A stretch of 64,000 bases of DNA from Isoetes taiwanensis (GCA_021234155.1 JAJEKV010000023.1:4113638-4177637), one strand, 5' to 3'. Counted from the first letter of the stretch, positions 19,813 to 30,932 are shown. Program-made: numbers and translations. The notes: generated by a model from the sequence alone, not told the origin.

Positions 19813-22800
19813 TTGATTGACACGGGTTTAATTTTCCCCTCAGACAACCTATTCGTCGGAAGGACAATTGTTGCCCGGGGACATATTTTGAATAGAACCA
19901 CTCTTCATGGGAAGGAAATAGATCCTTCAAATGTAGCAATTGAGGTCACGGAGTCCATGATCCCATCGACAGAGCTTCAGGTCCCGGAGGGGTGGATAAC
20001 ATTGGTGAAGCAGTAGGCACATTCATTCAGTGGCCTAAGAGGGATGTAAAACCAAATGAGTGGCCCTCAAGTGAAGATACGTCTTCGAGATCCCTCAATT
20101 TGCCCTCTTCACAAGAGGATTCATCTAGTAGTCCACCATCGGGAGTCGCCGGACATGGGACATGGGGTTTCCGCTCCTCGTGGTGAACCAAGCAAACCGC
20201 GACAACAAATGAAGAAGACGAGATAGTAGAGGAGATTGGAGGTCATGAGAATCTAGCTGCCCGTCTTGGTCTCGGGTTGTTTAAGCCCGAAGATGAGACG
20301 ATCTACTACTCGAGGAAACAGATCTACTAGGTTTGCCATGCTACATTCTTCACTCTTGCACCCGGATCTAAATATTGGGGAGGCTTAATATAGTCTTTAG
20401 TGATCCTCAGGATGCTATAGACGATGAGTTCTTGGGTGTATGAAAGGTCGGGCTTTCAGTGGGTAACATAATAGATCCAACGGGAAACCAAAATATCAGG
20501 ACATGTCATGCTTGTGCTGAGAGGCCTATAGCTAACTTGATCTAGTAACACGGGAGACCCATGCTGTTTTGCTTCATGATGGTAGGACAGTTTCACAACA
20601 TTTACAAGCTCTTGCTGCTCTCGAACATGATGATTTAGAAGTTGAGTGCTTGGAAGCTGATGTTGAGAAGCAATTCAAGAGGAAAAGGAAATATACATAT
20701 GTGAAGAGGGTCAGGAGGGAACCAAAGGGGGATGGCAAGGAGGAGAGGATGTGCGCTTCCAAGGCAATCAAGAGTGCTCTAAAATCAACATGCTGCAAGG
20801 ACGAATGTGTCAAAAAACTGAGCCGACAGCAAGTATGTGCCTTAAGAAAAGAATTTTATTCTCAATCAAGCAGTGCCAGGATTACGCTTGTTTTTGATGT
20901 GTTGAGTGTAACTTATACAGGGCAGTCGGAGGCGAAAGTAGTGGTCTGTGGGTGGAGTCACATCCAGATGCATGGCGCGTGGCTTTAGGAGTTGCTCAGT
21001 CTACGTTTTATAGTTGGAGGAAGAGGTTCGAGTTAGGTGGAAAACGGGCGGAGCATGGTAATACAGGCTCTAAGAAGCCTAGATCTGTGACACTAGCTAC
21101 AGAAAGTGTGCTTGATACCTTCATTAGTGAGAATGCAGAGAGCATTCCACATAGAAGCAAAAAAGGAAAGGATGATATAAGGGAGAATGTTCGCAAACTT
21201 CCTTCCATCCTTAATAAGAAGAGCATACATAAGGAGGTGGGCGCCGTGGTGGAAGAATTGACAGGAAAGAGTGTAACCTTGCCCTCTTTTTACAATATTT
21301 GGAAGAAAGAGTTTCCAGACGTCAGCATAGCAAAAAATACAGCATTCTCCAAGTGTAACATATGTGTAGTCATCAAGCAGAAATTGGAAAGAACAAAAGA
21401 TACAAGGGAGAGGCAACCTTTCAATTCAACGGGCGGGCACATATGTTGGAACAACGTTCCTCAGTGGGAGTCAATATTGGCATTGGCGTGCATTATCACA
21501 TCGTCGCCCGAGGAAAGTCACCCTGCATAATACATGATAAGATGGATCAGGTCAAAACACTCACACCAAGAAGTCACCATCTCATAAAAGTCTGTTTGGA
21601 GAGGAGATCGCTTTGAAGAGCGGCTTTTGGGGAGCATTGACACATGGTCATGGTGGACGGGCTTATGGCCATTTCTCTCTTGATCTTTGGAAGGATGACT
21701 CAAACTTTCATGTTGGATCACTTTCTAGGATCCTACACTATCTTGAGTTGCTTAGGAAGAAGACAAGTGTGGTGATTTGTGTGGAAGCGTAACTACAGAT
21801 TGCAAATTGATGCAAGCCCTAAAAGATACTCGACCACCTGCAAGCATAAGCTAGTGCGGACACAAGAGAAGATGCCTTCATCTTCTAGTGCCAACTTAGA
21901 AGGCTTCAATCCTCTTCCTCGAAATCTCTACTTACGGTTGGATAATGCATCGGGTCAAAATAAAAATAGATATGTGTTCTCCTACCTCTCTTATTTGACA
22001 TGGCTTAAGGTATTCGATGAGATTCAGGTTGGTTTCATGATGGTTGGGCACACTCATGGCGATATTGATGCATTGTTTGGGAACTTTTCGGCGTTAATGA
22101 GAGTTCATCGGATGCTCTAACTTTGCACGAGTTGCTTTACTTGTTTAGCAAGTGCAATGCAAAGTCTCTGTTCCATATTTTGTGGATGAAGTTCCGGATT
22201 GGAAAGGCTTTGTCAAGGGATATATCCACGATAAGGGCCAACGTCTAACAGGCCATACCGACCCATTGCTATTCGATTTAAAATGGATGGGAAATGGCCC
22301 ATTATGCAATATAAGATGCGACCAACCCATAAAGAGTGGATTCAGAAAATGGAATAAGAATGTGGAAGGAGGATGAAAATGGTGAGCCAACGTTACCAAC
22401 GAGGGTGCCTAAAAATATCCCTCCAAGGAAGACATTGAAAGATCTCCACGGCCCGGCGACAAAGCATCGGCAAGTACATAGCATTATGGAATTCATACGC
22501 AAAATCAAGAAGATAGTGTGTTTGCAACGGATTACAAAGCAACTATGGATTCTTTGAAGCGAGATTCTTTTGTGTTTGGAAGATGTATCTCGGGGCGACC
22601 TCAAAATGATAACTTTTGGTTGCGTACAAGGCAAGAACCTCTACAAAGTCGCATTTACTCGAGAGGTCGATGAAGCATTTGTGCTTGTAAGACCTTTGCC
22701 TACATATTGTGGGCGGCCGGATGGGCGTCGGTGTTGCCTATGGATGAGTTCGATCCTCATGCACATGTTACGAAAGGTATGTTTGTTTTAGTCCGACACG

Positions 22801-23118
22801 GAGACGATGAAACTCCAACGTGGTTGGGCTTTCTGAGAAGAAGATGCCATCCTAGATCCGAGTCTACCAATTATGGTTACATTTATGTATCATGGTGGAT
22901 GCACTGTTGGTGCGTGACTATACTGAGGTTGCTTAACTAAACGTTGGCGACCCAATCCATCAGATCCATCAAGGTATGAGAAGTTAGATGCCATACATTA
23001 TGCATGGGATGCAAATGGCAAAAGACCGAAGACTGTTCAGATTCCAAAATACATTGTTGACATGTGGGGGGACATAGCATTAGCTAAAAGCTCTCAATCT
23101 CAGTCATGTTCTCGATAA
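19813..23118 (+). pseudogene. DUF7869-type putative transposase gene of element B, with DUF8039-like N-terminus
   Basis: The first block (19813-20080) reads VGRTIVARGHILNRTTLHG and then GEAVGTFIQWPKRDV, the layout of DUF8039, a module seen in plant transposon proteins. The second (20569-20990) is basic and holds CCKDECVKKLS with a QVCALRKEF helix. The third (20952-21420) has STFYSWRKRFELGGK, HGNTGSKKPRS and KCNICVVIKQKL. A decayed block follows with DKMDQVKTLTPR. The core (about 21915-22100) has LYLRLDNASGQNKNRYVF and VGHTHGDIDALFGNF. The end is RWRPNPSDPSRYEKLD and a stop at 23118. The DN, N and GHTH-DID residues are the conserved polar positions of DUF7869. At least five frameshifts and stops break the gene. 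DUF7869 is itself of unknown biochemical function; transposase is inference from context. Confidence 0.75.
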
Positions 23119-23310
23119 TCATGTATGTAATTTCTTTTGCTATAATACTTAAGCATTTTGGACAATTAATACGTTGTCGATACATCCTAATTTATGCTTA
23201 TACTAACATCCTTACATCTATTATAATAGGTGTTTAATACACATCATTACATCTGATGCACACATTAATTTAGATGCACATATTATTGATGGCATTATAG
23301 AGTCGATGAT

Positions 23311-23649
23311 TCACTCATCATCAATCCCTGCTATTGTGATCGCATTCAGCTCGTAGGCATGGCACTCAGGAACCCAAAGAAGATGGATCACAACACGAGT
23401 AAGGCCGGGGCAATCACACTCACGACCTTCTGCTTTGGATTGTAAGTAAGGATCCAGCTTAACACCTTTATGTATGCAGCGATTAATATCATTGTAGCTC
23501 ATGGAGCAAAGAATGGTCTCAAACTGATCTTCATAAATATTATAAGCCATGGGAGATGAATGACTTCTACCACCGAATGGAGCTGCTTTTATAGTCGTTG
23601 TAGAATTATTGGTATAAACTTCAGCATTATTGGTATTATACGTGAGCAT
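23311..23649 (-). CDS. Gene Y of element B: small conserved protein of unknown function
   Basis: The open frame is 112 residues; the conserved part may start at MAYNIYEDQ. Core: ETILCSMSYNDINRCIHKG, LDPYLQSKAEGREC, RVVIHLLWVPECHAYELNA, ending AGIDDE. Two homologues lie in element C (56085-56336 and 55650-55923), sharing the MxYND-xRCxHxG, LDPxL and RVVIHL-W-VPE-xxYE positions. It is divergently arranged with gene X across about 470 bp of repeats, as in element C. The shared pairing suggests the two act together. No domain was recognised. Confidence 0.65.
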   Translation of the reverse strand: MLTYNTNNAEVYTNNSTTTIKAAPFGGRSHSSPMAYNIYEDQFETILCSMSYNDINRCIHKGVKLDPYLQSKAEGRECDCPGLTRVVIHLLWVPECHAYELNAITIAGIDDE

Positions 23650-24125
23650 TATTGGTATTATACGTCAGCATTATTGGTATTATACTTCAACATTATTGGT
23701 ATTATACTTCAACATTATTGGATTCGTAGCTATAAATTCTTTTACCTTGTTTTCACTCCTCACTTTTCACCTTGCTACTTGATCTTGATCCTTGCTTAAG
23801 AATCTTGCTCCTTCATCTTCCTTGTTCCTTGATCTTCTTGCTACTTGATCTTCCTTGTTCCTTGATCTTCTTGCTACTTGATCTTCCTTGTTCATTGTTT
23901 CTTGCTACTTGATCTTGATCCTTGTTCCTTGCTACTTCATTCCCGTGCTCCTTGCTACTTGATCTTGTTCCTTGCTCTTGATCTTGCTACTTGATCTTCT
24001 TGCTTGCTCTTGAACTTGCTACTTGCTCCCGTGCTCCTTGCTACTTGATCTTCTTGCTTGCTCTTGAACTTGCTACTTGCTCTGCTCCGTGTTCCTTGCT
24101 CCGTCGGTGATCCTTGCTTGCTTTT
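23600..24125. repeat. Tandem repeats between genes Y and X of element B
   Basis: First come six 21-bp units of the type CATTATTGGTATTATACTTC (23610-23725). Then come many units of CTTGCTACTTGATCTTGATC and CTTGTTCCTTGATCTTC (23770-24120). The same repeats occur in inverted orientation at 53830-54410 of element C, again between X and Y. The repeated frame is open on both strands but is low complexity. Confidence 0.75.
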
Positions 24126-24680
24126 GTAAATGATTGGACCCAATCCTCCCGGGCTACTCGGAAGGGGCGCAAGCATGCCCCGGGCATTCCAATGCGGCCT
24201 GGAATGGATGAGCTATGGGACCATTTCTTGGAGTGGAGGTTGCGCCCACAGTCCCACCAAGGAGCTTACAATGGAGTTGATCAACTTCATTTCAGGCAAT
24301 TTGATTGTGGTCATGAGCCACCGATGGAAATTAATCCATCCAATGTTATAGGAGACTTGCAATGAGGGGACTTCTTGAACCCCCTCCTTATCGGGACGAG
24401 ATGCTACAAACAATTGAGGCCTCTTCTTCGTCTTTGGATATTTAGCACACTCTACGGATGCATACATATCGAGTTCATTCATGAAATTAAGGGGGACAGA
24501 TGTATGGCCTTATTAGGGTGTACTACAACGAAAGTACAACGGTTTTGTGGAGTTGGGTCCGCTCTTCTTCCGTGAGTATCATCCTCGTGGAATTACTTTT
24601 TCTAATGACTAGGTACCCCATATGGTGGGAAGAATCAGGTTGGGAGGGGCGTGAGCTCTTGACTCCTAACCCTAGATCGT
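24114..24680 (+). pseudogene. Gene X of element B (decayed copy)
   Basis: This is homologous at DNA level to the minus-strand X gene of element C (53267-53830). Pieces in different frames read MDELWDHFLEWRLRPQSH, KELTMELINFI, CGHEPPMEINPS, MRGLLEPPPYRDEMLQ and TRYPIWWEES. Frame changes near 24290, 24370, 24430 and 24600 make it non-functional or misread. Function unknown. Confidence 0.6.
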
Positions 24681-24849
24681 GGGTTAGACCTGCATGCCAA
24701 GGGAAAGGGAAGGGGAAGGGGTTAGGAACCTGGGGGAAGGTTACTAGGGACATACATAGTTCATACTTCGGTCTCTATTGTGTTTGGAAGTTGGTATATG
24801 ATACTGTGTTATTATGTTCTCTAAATATTCATGTATGTATGATAAACGG

Positions 24850-24965
24850 GTACTGCACGTGTATACAACCCCTGCATAAGGTCTCTGTACACGTGTATAC
24901 AACCCCTGCATAAGGTCTATGATACAGACACGTGTATACAACCCCTGCATAAGGTCTATACAACC
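24850..24965. repeat. Subterminal direct repeats of element B
   Basis: Three copies of CACGTGTATACAACCCCTGC followed by ATAAGGTCT lie at about 24857, 24893 and 24931. A partial fourth (GTCTATACAACCCC) is at 24953. Each contains the palindrome CACGTG with GTATAC. They sit only about 60-170 bp inside the right TIR, where transposase-binding sites are often found. Confidence 0.75.
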
Positions 24966-24998
24966 CCCATAATAAAAAAATTCCAGTTTACTAAAAAT

Positions 24999-25024
24999 TT
25001 TCCCATTATAATGAAATTGTGCTT
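24999..25024 (-). repeat. Element B right terminal inverted repeat
   Basis: This is the reverse complement of 13501-13526 with two mismatches. It ends AATGAAATTGTGCT(T), followed by TATAC. Confidence 0.92.
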
Positions 25025-26461
25025 ATACTTGGCTTTCATTGACTTCTCAAAAGCTTTCGATACAGTTCCGAGGAGGAACTTGGGACAAAGAATGGAGCAA
25101 TTAGGCGTGCCTTTTGAGCTCAGAGCGGCAGTTGCTCAACTCTATTCAGAAGTTATTGTGAAACTGTCAAACCAATTTGATGCAGAAATTTTGAGCACTA
25201 TGGGTGTGAGGCAGGGATGCCCTTTGACTCCGACACTATTTGGGCTCTACATAGACGAGATGGATGAGTGGCTCAAGGAAAGGTGTCTGGTTGGAACGCA
25301 TCTGGGAGACTTCCTCATACAATTGCTGTTATATGCAGACGATGTTGTCTTGGCAGCGGCAAATAAAGAAGGTTTGCAACTGCTCCTAAATAATCTGGAA
25401 CTCTTCTGCAGGGAAAAAAGCATGCAGGTGAACTTGACGAAATCCAAAATTATGATAGTAGGCACCACAGACCGCCCCTCTTTCAAGTATATGGGTAAGG
25501 ATTTGGAGATAGTCAATACATACAAGTATCTTGGTTTGGAGTTTACAGCAAAATATTCATGGAAGGAATGTATTCAAAAGCGGATTTCAGGCGGTAAAAC
25601 CGCGCTCTATGCTATGCTTACCAGATGCTGGAAAGCCAACCTGGATAGTTGGTGTTTGAAGAAACTTTTGTTTAAAACTCTGGTGCAGACTGTTATCTTA
25701 TATGGCTCTCCTATTTGGGGGCCCAGCTTATCATCTAGGCAGTGGAAACAGGTTGAAGTGGTTTTGAAGATATTTCTTAGAGAAGAATTGGGGGTGAAGA
25801 CACAAACACCATTCGCCATCATGCTGGCTGAAGCAGGTATGCTCCCGCTAGAGGTAGAAGCACTCTATCAAACAATAAATTTTGCAAATAGAGTTCGGCT
25901 ACAACCTGACCACCGTCCTTCTAAACGAGCTTTTCTCTTCACGCAAACATCAGGCTGGCATTATGATTTTATGGAGTGGGCAAACAGTTGGAGTGTTACA
26001 GCAGAAAATTGGCCAGATTCAGAGCTTGGCACCCGAGATTTATTGCAAACTCTGGTGGTGGACCGTCTCTGGTCGGTAAAAGGTAGTAGAATGACGAAGT
26101 ACACTGAAGACATAAATCCGATGATGGTCTATGCAGAACAAGACTATTTGAAGGCTAACGTGTCAAGGAATCTCAAGCACATGATTGCACGGTATAGGAC
26201 AAGCTCGCATGTATAGAGACAGGCAGGTGGGCAGGGGTTCCAAGAGAGAATCAGATTTGTGTTTTCTGTGATCAACAGGCACTAGAGGATGAGACACACG
26301 TACTTACAGGGTGTTCGGCATACTCGAATATTCGTGATAAGTTTGGAATTGATGAATCGTGTCTTGATACTATCCTTAGCATGAGGCCACACGATCTTGG
26401 TTTGTATATCAAGGCAGTGGACTCTCATCATAGTCTGCTTATGAGAATTAATCAAATGTAA
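25024..26461 (+). pseudogene. LINE1 ORF2, RT core and C-terminal CCHC domain
   Basis: The reverse transcriptase copies element RNA at the nicked target. RT motifs are intact: FIDFSKAFDTVPR (first Asp), GVRQGCPLTPTLFGLYID and LLLYADDVVLAA (YADD), then YKYLGLEFT. The thumb and connection follow to about 26210. One frameshift near 26216 leads to CVFCDQQALEDETHVLTGC, a CX2C-H-C zinc motif, and a stop at 26459-26461. Apart from the insertions and a few shifts this copy is well preserved, so elements A and B landed in a fairly young LINE. Confidence 0.9.
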
Positions 26462-26510
26462 ATATTTTCTTCTCCATGACCTTCAAGGTCCAATGTGGGC
26501 ATGATCAATA

Positions 26511-26624
<114 letters not shown>

Positions 26625-27236
26625 AGCCTCCAATTAGATCTTAAAACTGCAAGTATTATCAAGCCTTCAATGTAGGTATATGCAATGGATCAGGAAAAAG
26701 ATTATCTTGATAATTTGGCTACCAAAAGCATGGAGCTTATGGGCAAGAATCTATTTATGATCATCATCCTTTTTGCTTAGAAAAATGATCTAATCATTTT
26801 ACCATGGAAATTATCTTTCTTGTGCCATGGCTTTATTGTTTTGGACTCCTTTATGTGAGAAAGTAGAATTCATGCCATATTTCTCATGAATTTTTCCATC
26901 TTACAACATGGAAAGACAAAGAGCATGCACTTGAAAATATGACAGATAAAATAACCTTACAAATCAAAGTTTCAGATAAATTGACCTTAAGAGTAGTACC
27001 AAATTTTCACCTCATTTGGATTTAAAGTACTGCCTTCAAAACCATCTTTAAGATAGAGAATTTGCCTATATAGAACCACCTTCAAGATAATACCTATTTT
27101 TCACCATAGTTTGATATATAAAAAGACAAGAAGTTAGCTTTTACCTTTGTAAGGTGTGGCTATTATAGCTTACCTAGAAGAGGCGGCGGATGAAGATCTT
27201 CTCTAATGCAGAACCTTTAGCATGTAGAGAACCATT
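26625..27236. other. Intergenic stretch without recognised features
   Basis: AT-rich sequence with no open frame worth reporting and no clear repeats. It separates the LINE1 tail from a SINE-like fragment. Confidence 0.5.
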
Positions 27237-27312
27237 GTGGGCGAGGAGGGATTCGAACCCTTGACACCGTGGTTCGTAGCGATCACCACATCATACTAGG
27301 TATCCACTCGAA
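27237..27312 (-). mobile_element. tRNA-derived SINE-like head fragment
   Basis: On the minus strand GAGTGGATACCTAG resembles a pol III A box and GGGTTCGAATCCC is a perfect B box/T-arm. It is followed by an acceptor-like CTCGCCCACA. The spacing of about 45 bp suits a tRNA-related promoter, but the 5' acceptor strand is missing and the anticodon arm is not convincing. The tail of LINE2 starts directly upstream and may have inserted here. Confidence 0.4.
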
Positions 27313-27334
27313 AAGAATAGAATAGAATAGATTT

Positions 27335-27847
27335 TTAGCGTCCATGGAGACCGACCGGCCTATGGGACCCAAACAAAAAAGAGAGCAACAAACATATTAC
27401 TGACAGGATTAAAAAACCCCCGCCCCGAAGGGTTTTCGAGGGAAAAACCTTAGCAGTAATAAGTCTGCTGGCATGCTGTACAATTGTGTAGAATAGTTCA
27501 ATGTCGTCCCAGAAGACACAACTGAGTCCGTGCATCCATAACCTCCTGGAGGTATGACCCCAACAAACCCACTGACGCCGTAATAACTCATGCAACGGTT
27601 GGCTAGGCACTAGTAATCGAACATACTGCTCTCTGATATGGGCAAACGTTGGGCAGATCTGGAGGGCATGACATTCATCCTCAATGGCGCCCTGGTGGCA
27701 ACACTGGCAAAGTCTTTGCTCTCGTGCTTCCCGAGCCCAACGTCCTGTCTCAATACGGAGGCGATGTGCACCCGTGCGAATGGAAGCTATAAGTCTGCGC
27801 TTCTTCATGGGCATCTGGGCGTATAAGTACTGGTGTGGGCCTCTCAT
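27335..27847 (-). pseudogene. LINE2 ORF2 C-terminal region with CCHC
   Basis: The frame includes KKRRLIASIRTGAHRLRIE and the zinc-knuckle-like CQCCHQGAIEDECHALQIC, comparable to the C-terminal CCHC of LINE1. The upstream part (27850-28220) is broken by frameshifts. Confidence 0.7.
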
Positions 27848-28220
27848 GAGCCTGGGATTGACTTGCTGCTGATAGTGTGCCAGCTTAACGTGCGTCAGAG
27901 CATCTGCATCCCAGAGCTTGCGAAGGAAAGTAGCATCTAAGGTACAACTTAAGTGCCTTGTGATCTTTCTTTGTCCTTACATGTACACATCGTTTTGCTG
28001 TAGACACCCCAAATAAGTGAGAACCACTGAGCTTGCTTGTCCTTCCAGCAGGCTTTCAGGCATTGGGGACCCATCGCCATGGCCAAAGCAAGGTTGGGCA
28101 AACGTGTATCACCCATAGTGACCATCTTCTAGAAGTAAATGATATGGCGTTCCAATGCAGCCCGTTGAAGGGGCAGAAAACCTGTCTCTTGGAGTAGGAT
28201 CTGGTATGGAACTGTGGACT

Positions 28221-29105
28221 TTACCCCAAGGGCTCGTGCCAAGAAGGCTTTTGCGCACCGCCGAGGTCATTCCAGGTGTTGAGGGATATCACCGGACCCC
28301 ATACTTCTGCCCCATATAAAAGGACCGGCTCGACCAATGCCTGAAATAAGTGTGACTGGTGGCCCCAGGCATATAACTCTGCCTTGTGGCTGTTATTCTG
28401 CATGGCATAGAGTGCTTTCCAACCTACCGTGACCCCCAACCTGATGGCAGCATCCCAATGGGTGGTAGTAGAGAACTCGATCCCCAAGTACTTGTAGGTC
28501 GGAGCCACCTCTACATCCTGTCCCTGGTAAGTAAATGAGGGAAGCCTTGGCTGACGGGATGATGAAACTAGCAGCACCCTAGTTTTGGCCAAGTTAACTC
28601 GCATGCCGGTGAATCGACAAAAAGTGTCGAGAGCATCCAGGTGACGTTGCATGTCCTCTGGAGTATAGGCCAGGAGGTTGACATTGTCAGCATATATGAG
28701 TTGCCAGATTGTGTGATGCATGAGATGGGCGCCCGCATCTTCATGCTCAGAGACCCAATCTTCCAGCTGGTCAATGTACAAGCCAAAGAGTGTGGGGGAG
28801 AGGGGGCAACCTTGACGCACTCCAATACTACTGATTACCGGCTGTCCTGACGATGTGATATGGCCTGAGCATGTCTCGTACAGCCTATACACTACATTCT
28901 GCAAGTCAAGAGGAGTCCCCAGCTGCCGCAGTCTGTCCCATAACCTGTCCCGGGGCACTGTGTCAAAAGCTTTTGCGAAATCCACGAAACAACAGTACAG
29001 GTTTTGTCGGTGATTCTTGCTATCCTCAATCAATGTGCGCAGAGTGAAGATATGATCAATGGTGGAATGCCTGGGCCGAAAACCTGCCTGTGTGAGAGCT
29101 CGCAC
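28221..29105 (-). pseudogene. LINE2 ORF2 reverse transcriptase domain (catalytic mutation)
   Basis: RT motifs read in one frame: QAGFRPRHSTIDH, FVDFAKAFDTVPRD, GVRQGCPLSPTLFGLYID and YKYLGIEFSTT. The active-site box is YADNV instead of YADDV, so the second catalytic aspartate is lost and the copy cannot be active. The frame is otherwise open for 294 residues. Confidence 0.85.
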
Positions 29106-29150
29106 ATCTGCCTCCTTTGCCCATATTGGATGCCAACCAACAGTTTTGCA

Positions 29151-30234
29151 AAGAAGAGATCAAAGTTGTTATTTAGGAAAGGACAATTTATGTTGTGGAT
29201 AGTCAGGGTGTCTTCATCCCGTAAGGGAGATATAAAGTGTGTTTGTACGATATTTGAGCTATTGTGTGAGTACGTTGACTTGGATAAGTGTTCTCTTATA
29301 TCGTTCTCCATGTACTTTGAATCTCTTTAATGAAAGTCCATTTCATCCTTCCAAAAAAAAGGGGGGGTTGCCCTTGAAAATATTACCTTTGCTTCAGGTT
29401 TTGCGGAGCTTTCTTCTTTTGTAGAGGGTCTTCATCGGCTTCCCCTTCAAATAATGTGTTTTGCAGCCTGCCCTTCTTGAGAAAAATCTCTTGTATTTCG
29501 TGCCCTTCAGTTGTTGCTTAGCAGGTTTTGGAGATCGTTCTCCTTTGCTTCTCTCCACAGGGTCTTCATCGCCTTCCGCTTTAAATTTTGTGTTTTGTGC
29601 TTTTAAATCTTTCAGCAGATCCATGGATCCTTCTTGCCAGCTTAATGAATCTGAAGTAGGGTTTCTTGCTTCGCTCTTAAATTTTTGTGAAAAATATATA
29701 CTGGATTTGTTAATGCTCAATGGTGATACTTAGGTTCGAATCCTGAGGAGCAGTTGATTTATAAGTTTTGATGATTAACCATTGATTATATAAGTTTATT
29801 TTATTTTTTGGCATACTTTATACTATTGGTATTTCAATTTTAAGGTTCCCATAATGATGGCTAGAATTTAGCATCATATGGCATATCCCATGTTGGTCCT
29901 GGCCCAAAAGGTCAGGATTTAGTCAGAAAGCAGGATTAGAAGAATTATCTTGCCATATGGCAATCTCAGATCTAAAATCGGCCTTTCCTATTGATTGACA
30001 AAGGCAAACTCATTTCTTTTGAAAGTTCGATGCTACTTCAAAAGACTAAGTTTTTGTCTGGCTTTATCCTTTTTATGAAAATCTATACTGACATCTAGAA
30101 ACCGTACCAGCTAGATTGAACTCCTGTTTCCACACACATGGAGTAATAGAACCTAACGTCGTTTTTGTACAAATACGAAGGCCATCAAGACGTTTCTCAT
30201 GAATTCAAGTTCATTCTATTTACGGTGATTTTAA
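29151..30234. other. Intergenic stretch, one low-confidence minus-strand frame
   Basis: A 108-residue minus-strand frame (29394-29720) is Lys/Arg-rich (LKAQNTKFKAEGDEDPVERS, KGTKYKRFFSRRAG) and might be an exon remnant, but nothing supports expression. The rest shows only homopolymer (A8G7 near 29350). Confidence 0.35.
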
Positions 30235-30932
30235 GCATCCTAACAATGAGAGGAAAGGGCCGCAATTCTGTCCAGAGCTCTGGATTTTTAGAATATACCA
30301 GGATATCCAAAAACAACATTCTAAAATCTAGTTCGACTGTCAACAATGACTTGCACTAGCATGCAGACGTTCTTCCCTCTGCCAAACCAGTCAACTTCAC
30401 TTTCATATTCAGGAGGGCTCTATGACAATGTGCGTGTTATCAGTGGCTCCACAACAATCAGGAAAGCCATGTATAGGTTGACTTCACTCTAACCATGTCT
30501 TCACCTGTTGGCCATTGCAAATGCCTCTCAGCAGCATTTAATAATGCTTCTCAACTTCAAAAATGCCCGTGATGCTGTAGATGTTCCAACACCAAATAAG
30601 TTATATGGACGCTAATCTCTTAAGAGTAATGGCAACCTGTTTCTCTATAAAACCACACGATTGGGAATGGAAGAGAAACATGCAGGTGTACGGGACTCTA
30701 GTTCTCGCAAAATCAATTCACAAATGTAATGTAAGGTACTTTGAGAAATTCGAAGAAGATCTTTGAATCTAGTTGCATCTATTATCATCACATAGTCTTC
30801 AAAATGGTACCACCCATATCTGCCTCTGGTTAAAGTACCTCTGGAAAGATGTAATTCTTCTGACAACATTGATAAGCATAAGATGGCTAACATTCTCCTA
30901 TATTCATCTTCATGATCCAAATTGGCATCCAA
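30235..30932 (-). pseudogene. HARBI1/PIF-Harbinger-like nuclease remnant
   Basis: PIF/Harbinger nucleases and the domesticated HARBI1 family share a DDE nuclease. The open part (30932-30645) reads RRMLAILCLSMLSEEL, WYHFEDYVMIIDATRFKDLL and TLHYICELILRELES, matching the N-terminal region. Further along, in shifted frames, come FGVGTSTASRA, PDCCGATDNTHIVIEPS (the catalytic CCGAIDxTHI-like box), DWFGRGKNVCMLVQVIVDSR and FGYPGIF. Multiple stops and shifts show it is dead. No TIRs were found, so a former host gene cannot be excluded. Confidence 0.72.

Larger units (their letters stand above)
13501..25023. mobile_element. Element B: 11.5-kb TIR DNA element nested in LINE1 RT
   Basis: TIRs of 26 bp with two mismatches lie at 13501-13526 and 24999-25024 (AAGCACAATTTCATTAWAAT...). 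The target duplication TATAC is at 13496-13500 and 25024-25028; its first T can be assigned to either TIR or TSD, giving a 4-5 bp duplication. Removing the element restores the LINE RT frame between the QAGFR block and the FIDFSKAFD motif. Contents: a minus-strand block (13826-17279), a 2.4-kb palindrome-rich region (17340-19760), a plus-strand DUF7869-type gene (19813-23118), then a divergent Y/X gene pair and subterminal repeats. The superfamily is unknown. Confidence 0.92.
27313..29150 (-). mobile_element. LINE2: 5'-truncated, decayed non-LTR retrotransposon
   Basis: The 3' end is a (AATAG)n tail at 27313-27334. Homology to LINE1 RT runs 5' to about 29150 and then stops, as expected for 5' truncation. 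It lies in opposite orientation to LINE1 and is of a related but distinct family. Confidence 0.8.

Noticed and set aside
27237-27312. Functional tRNA gene on the minus strand
   Set aside because: Only the B box/T arm and a 3' acceptor-like end are convincing. The 5' acceptor strand and a proper anticodon arm are missing, so a SINE-like fragment is more likely.
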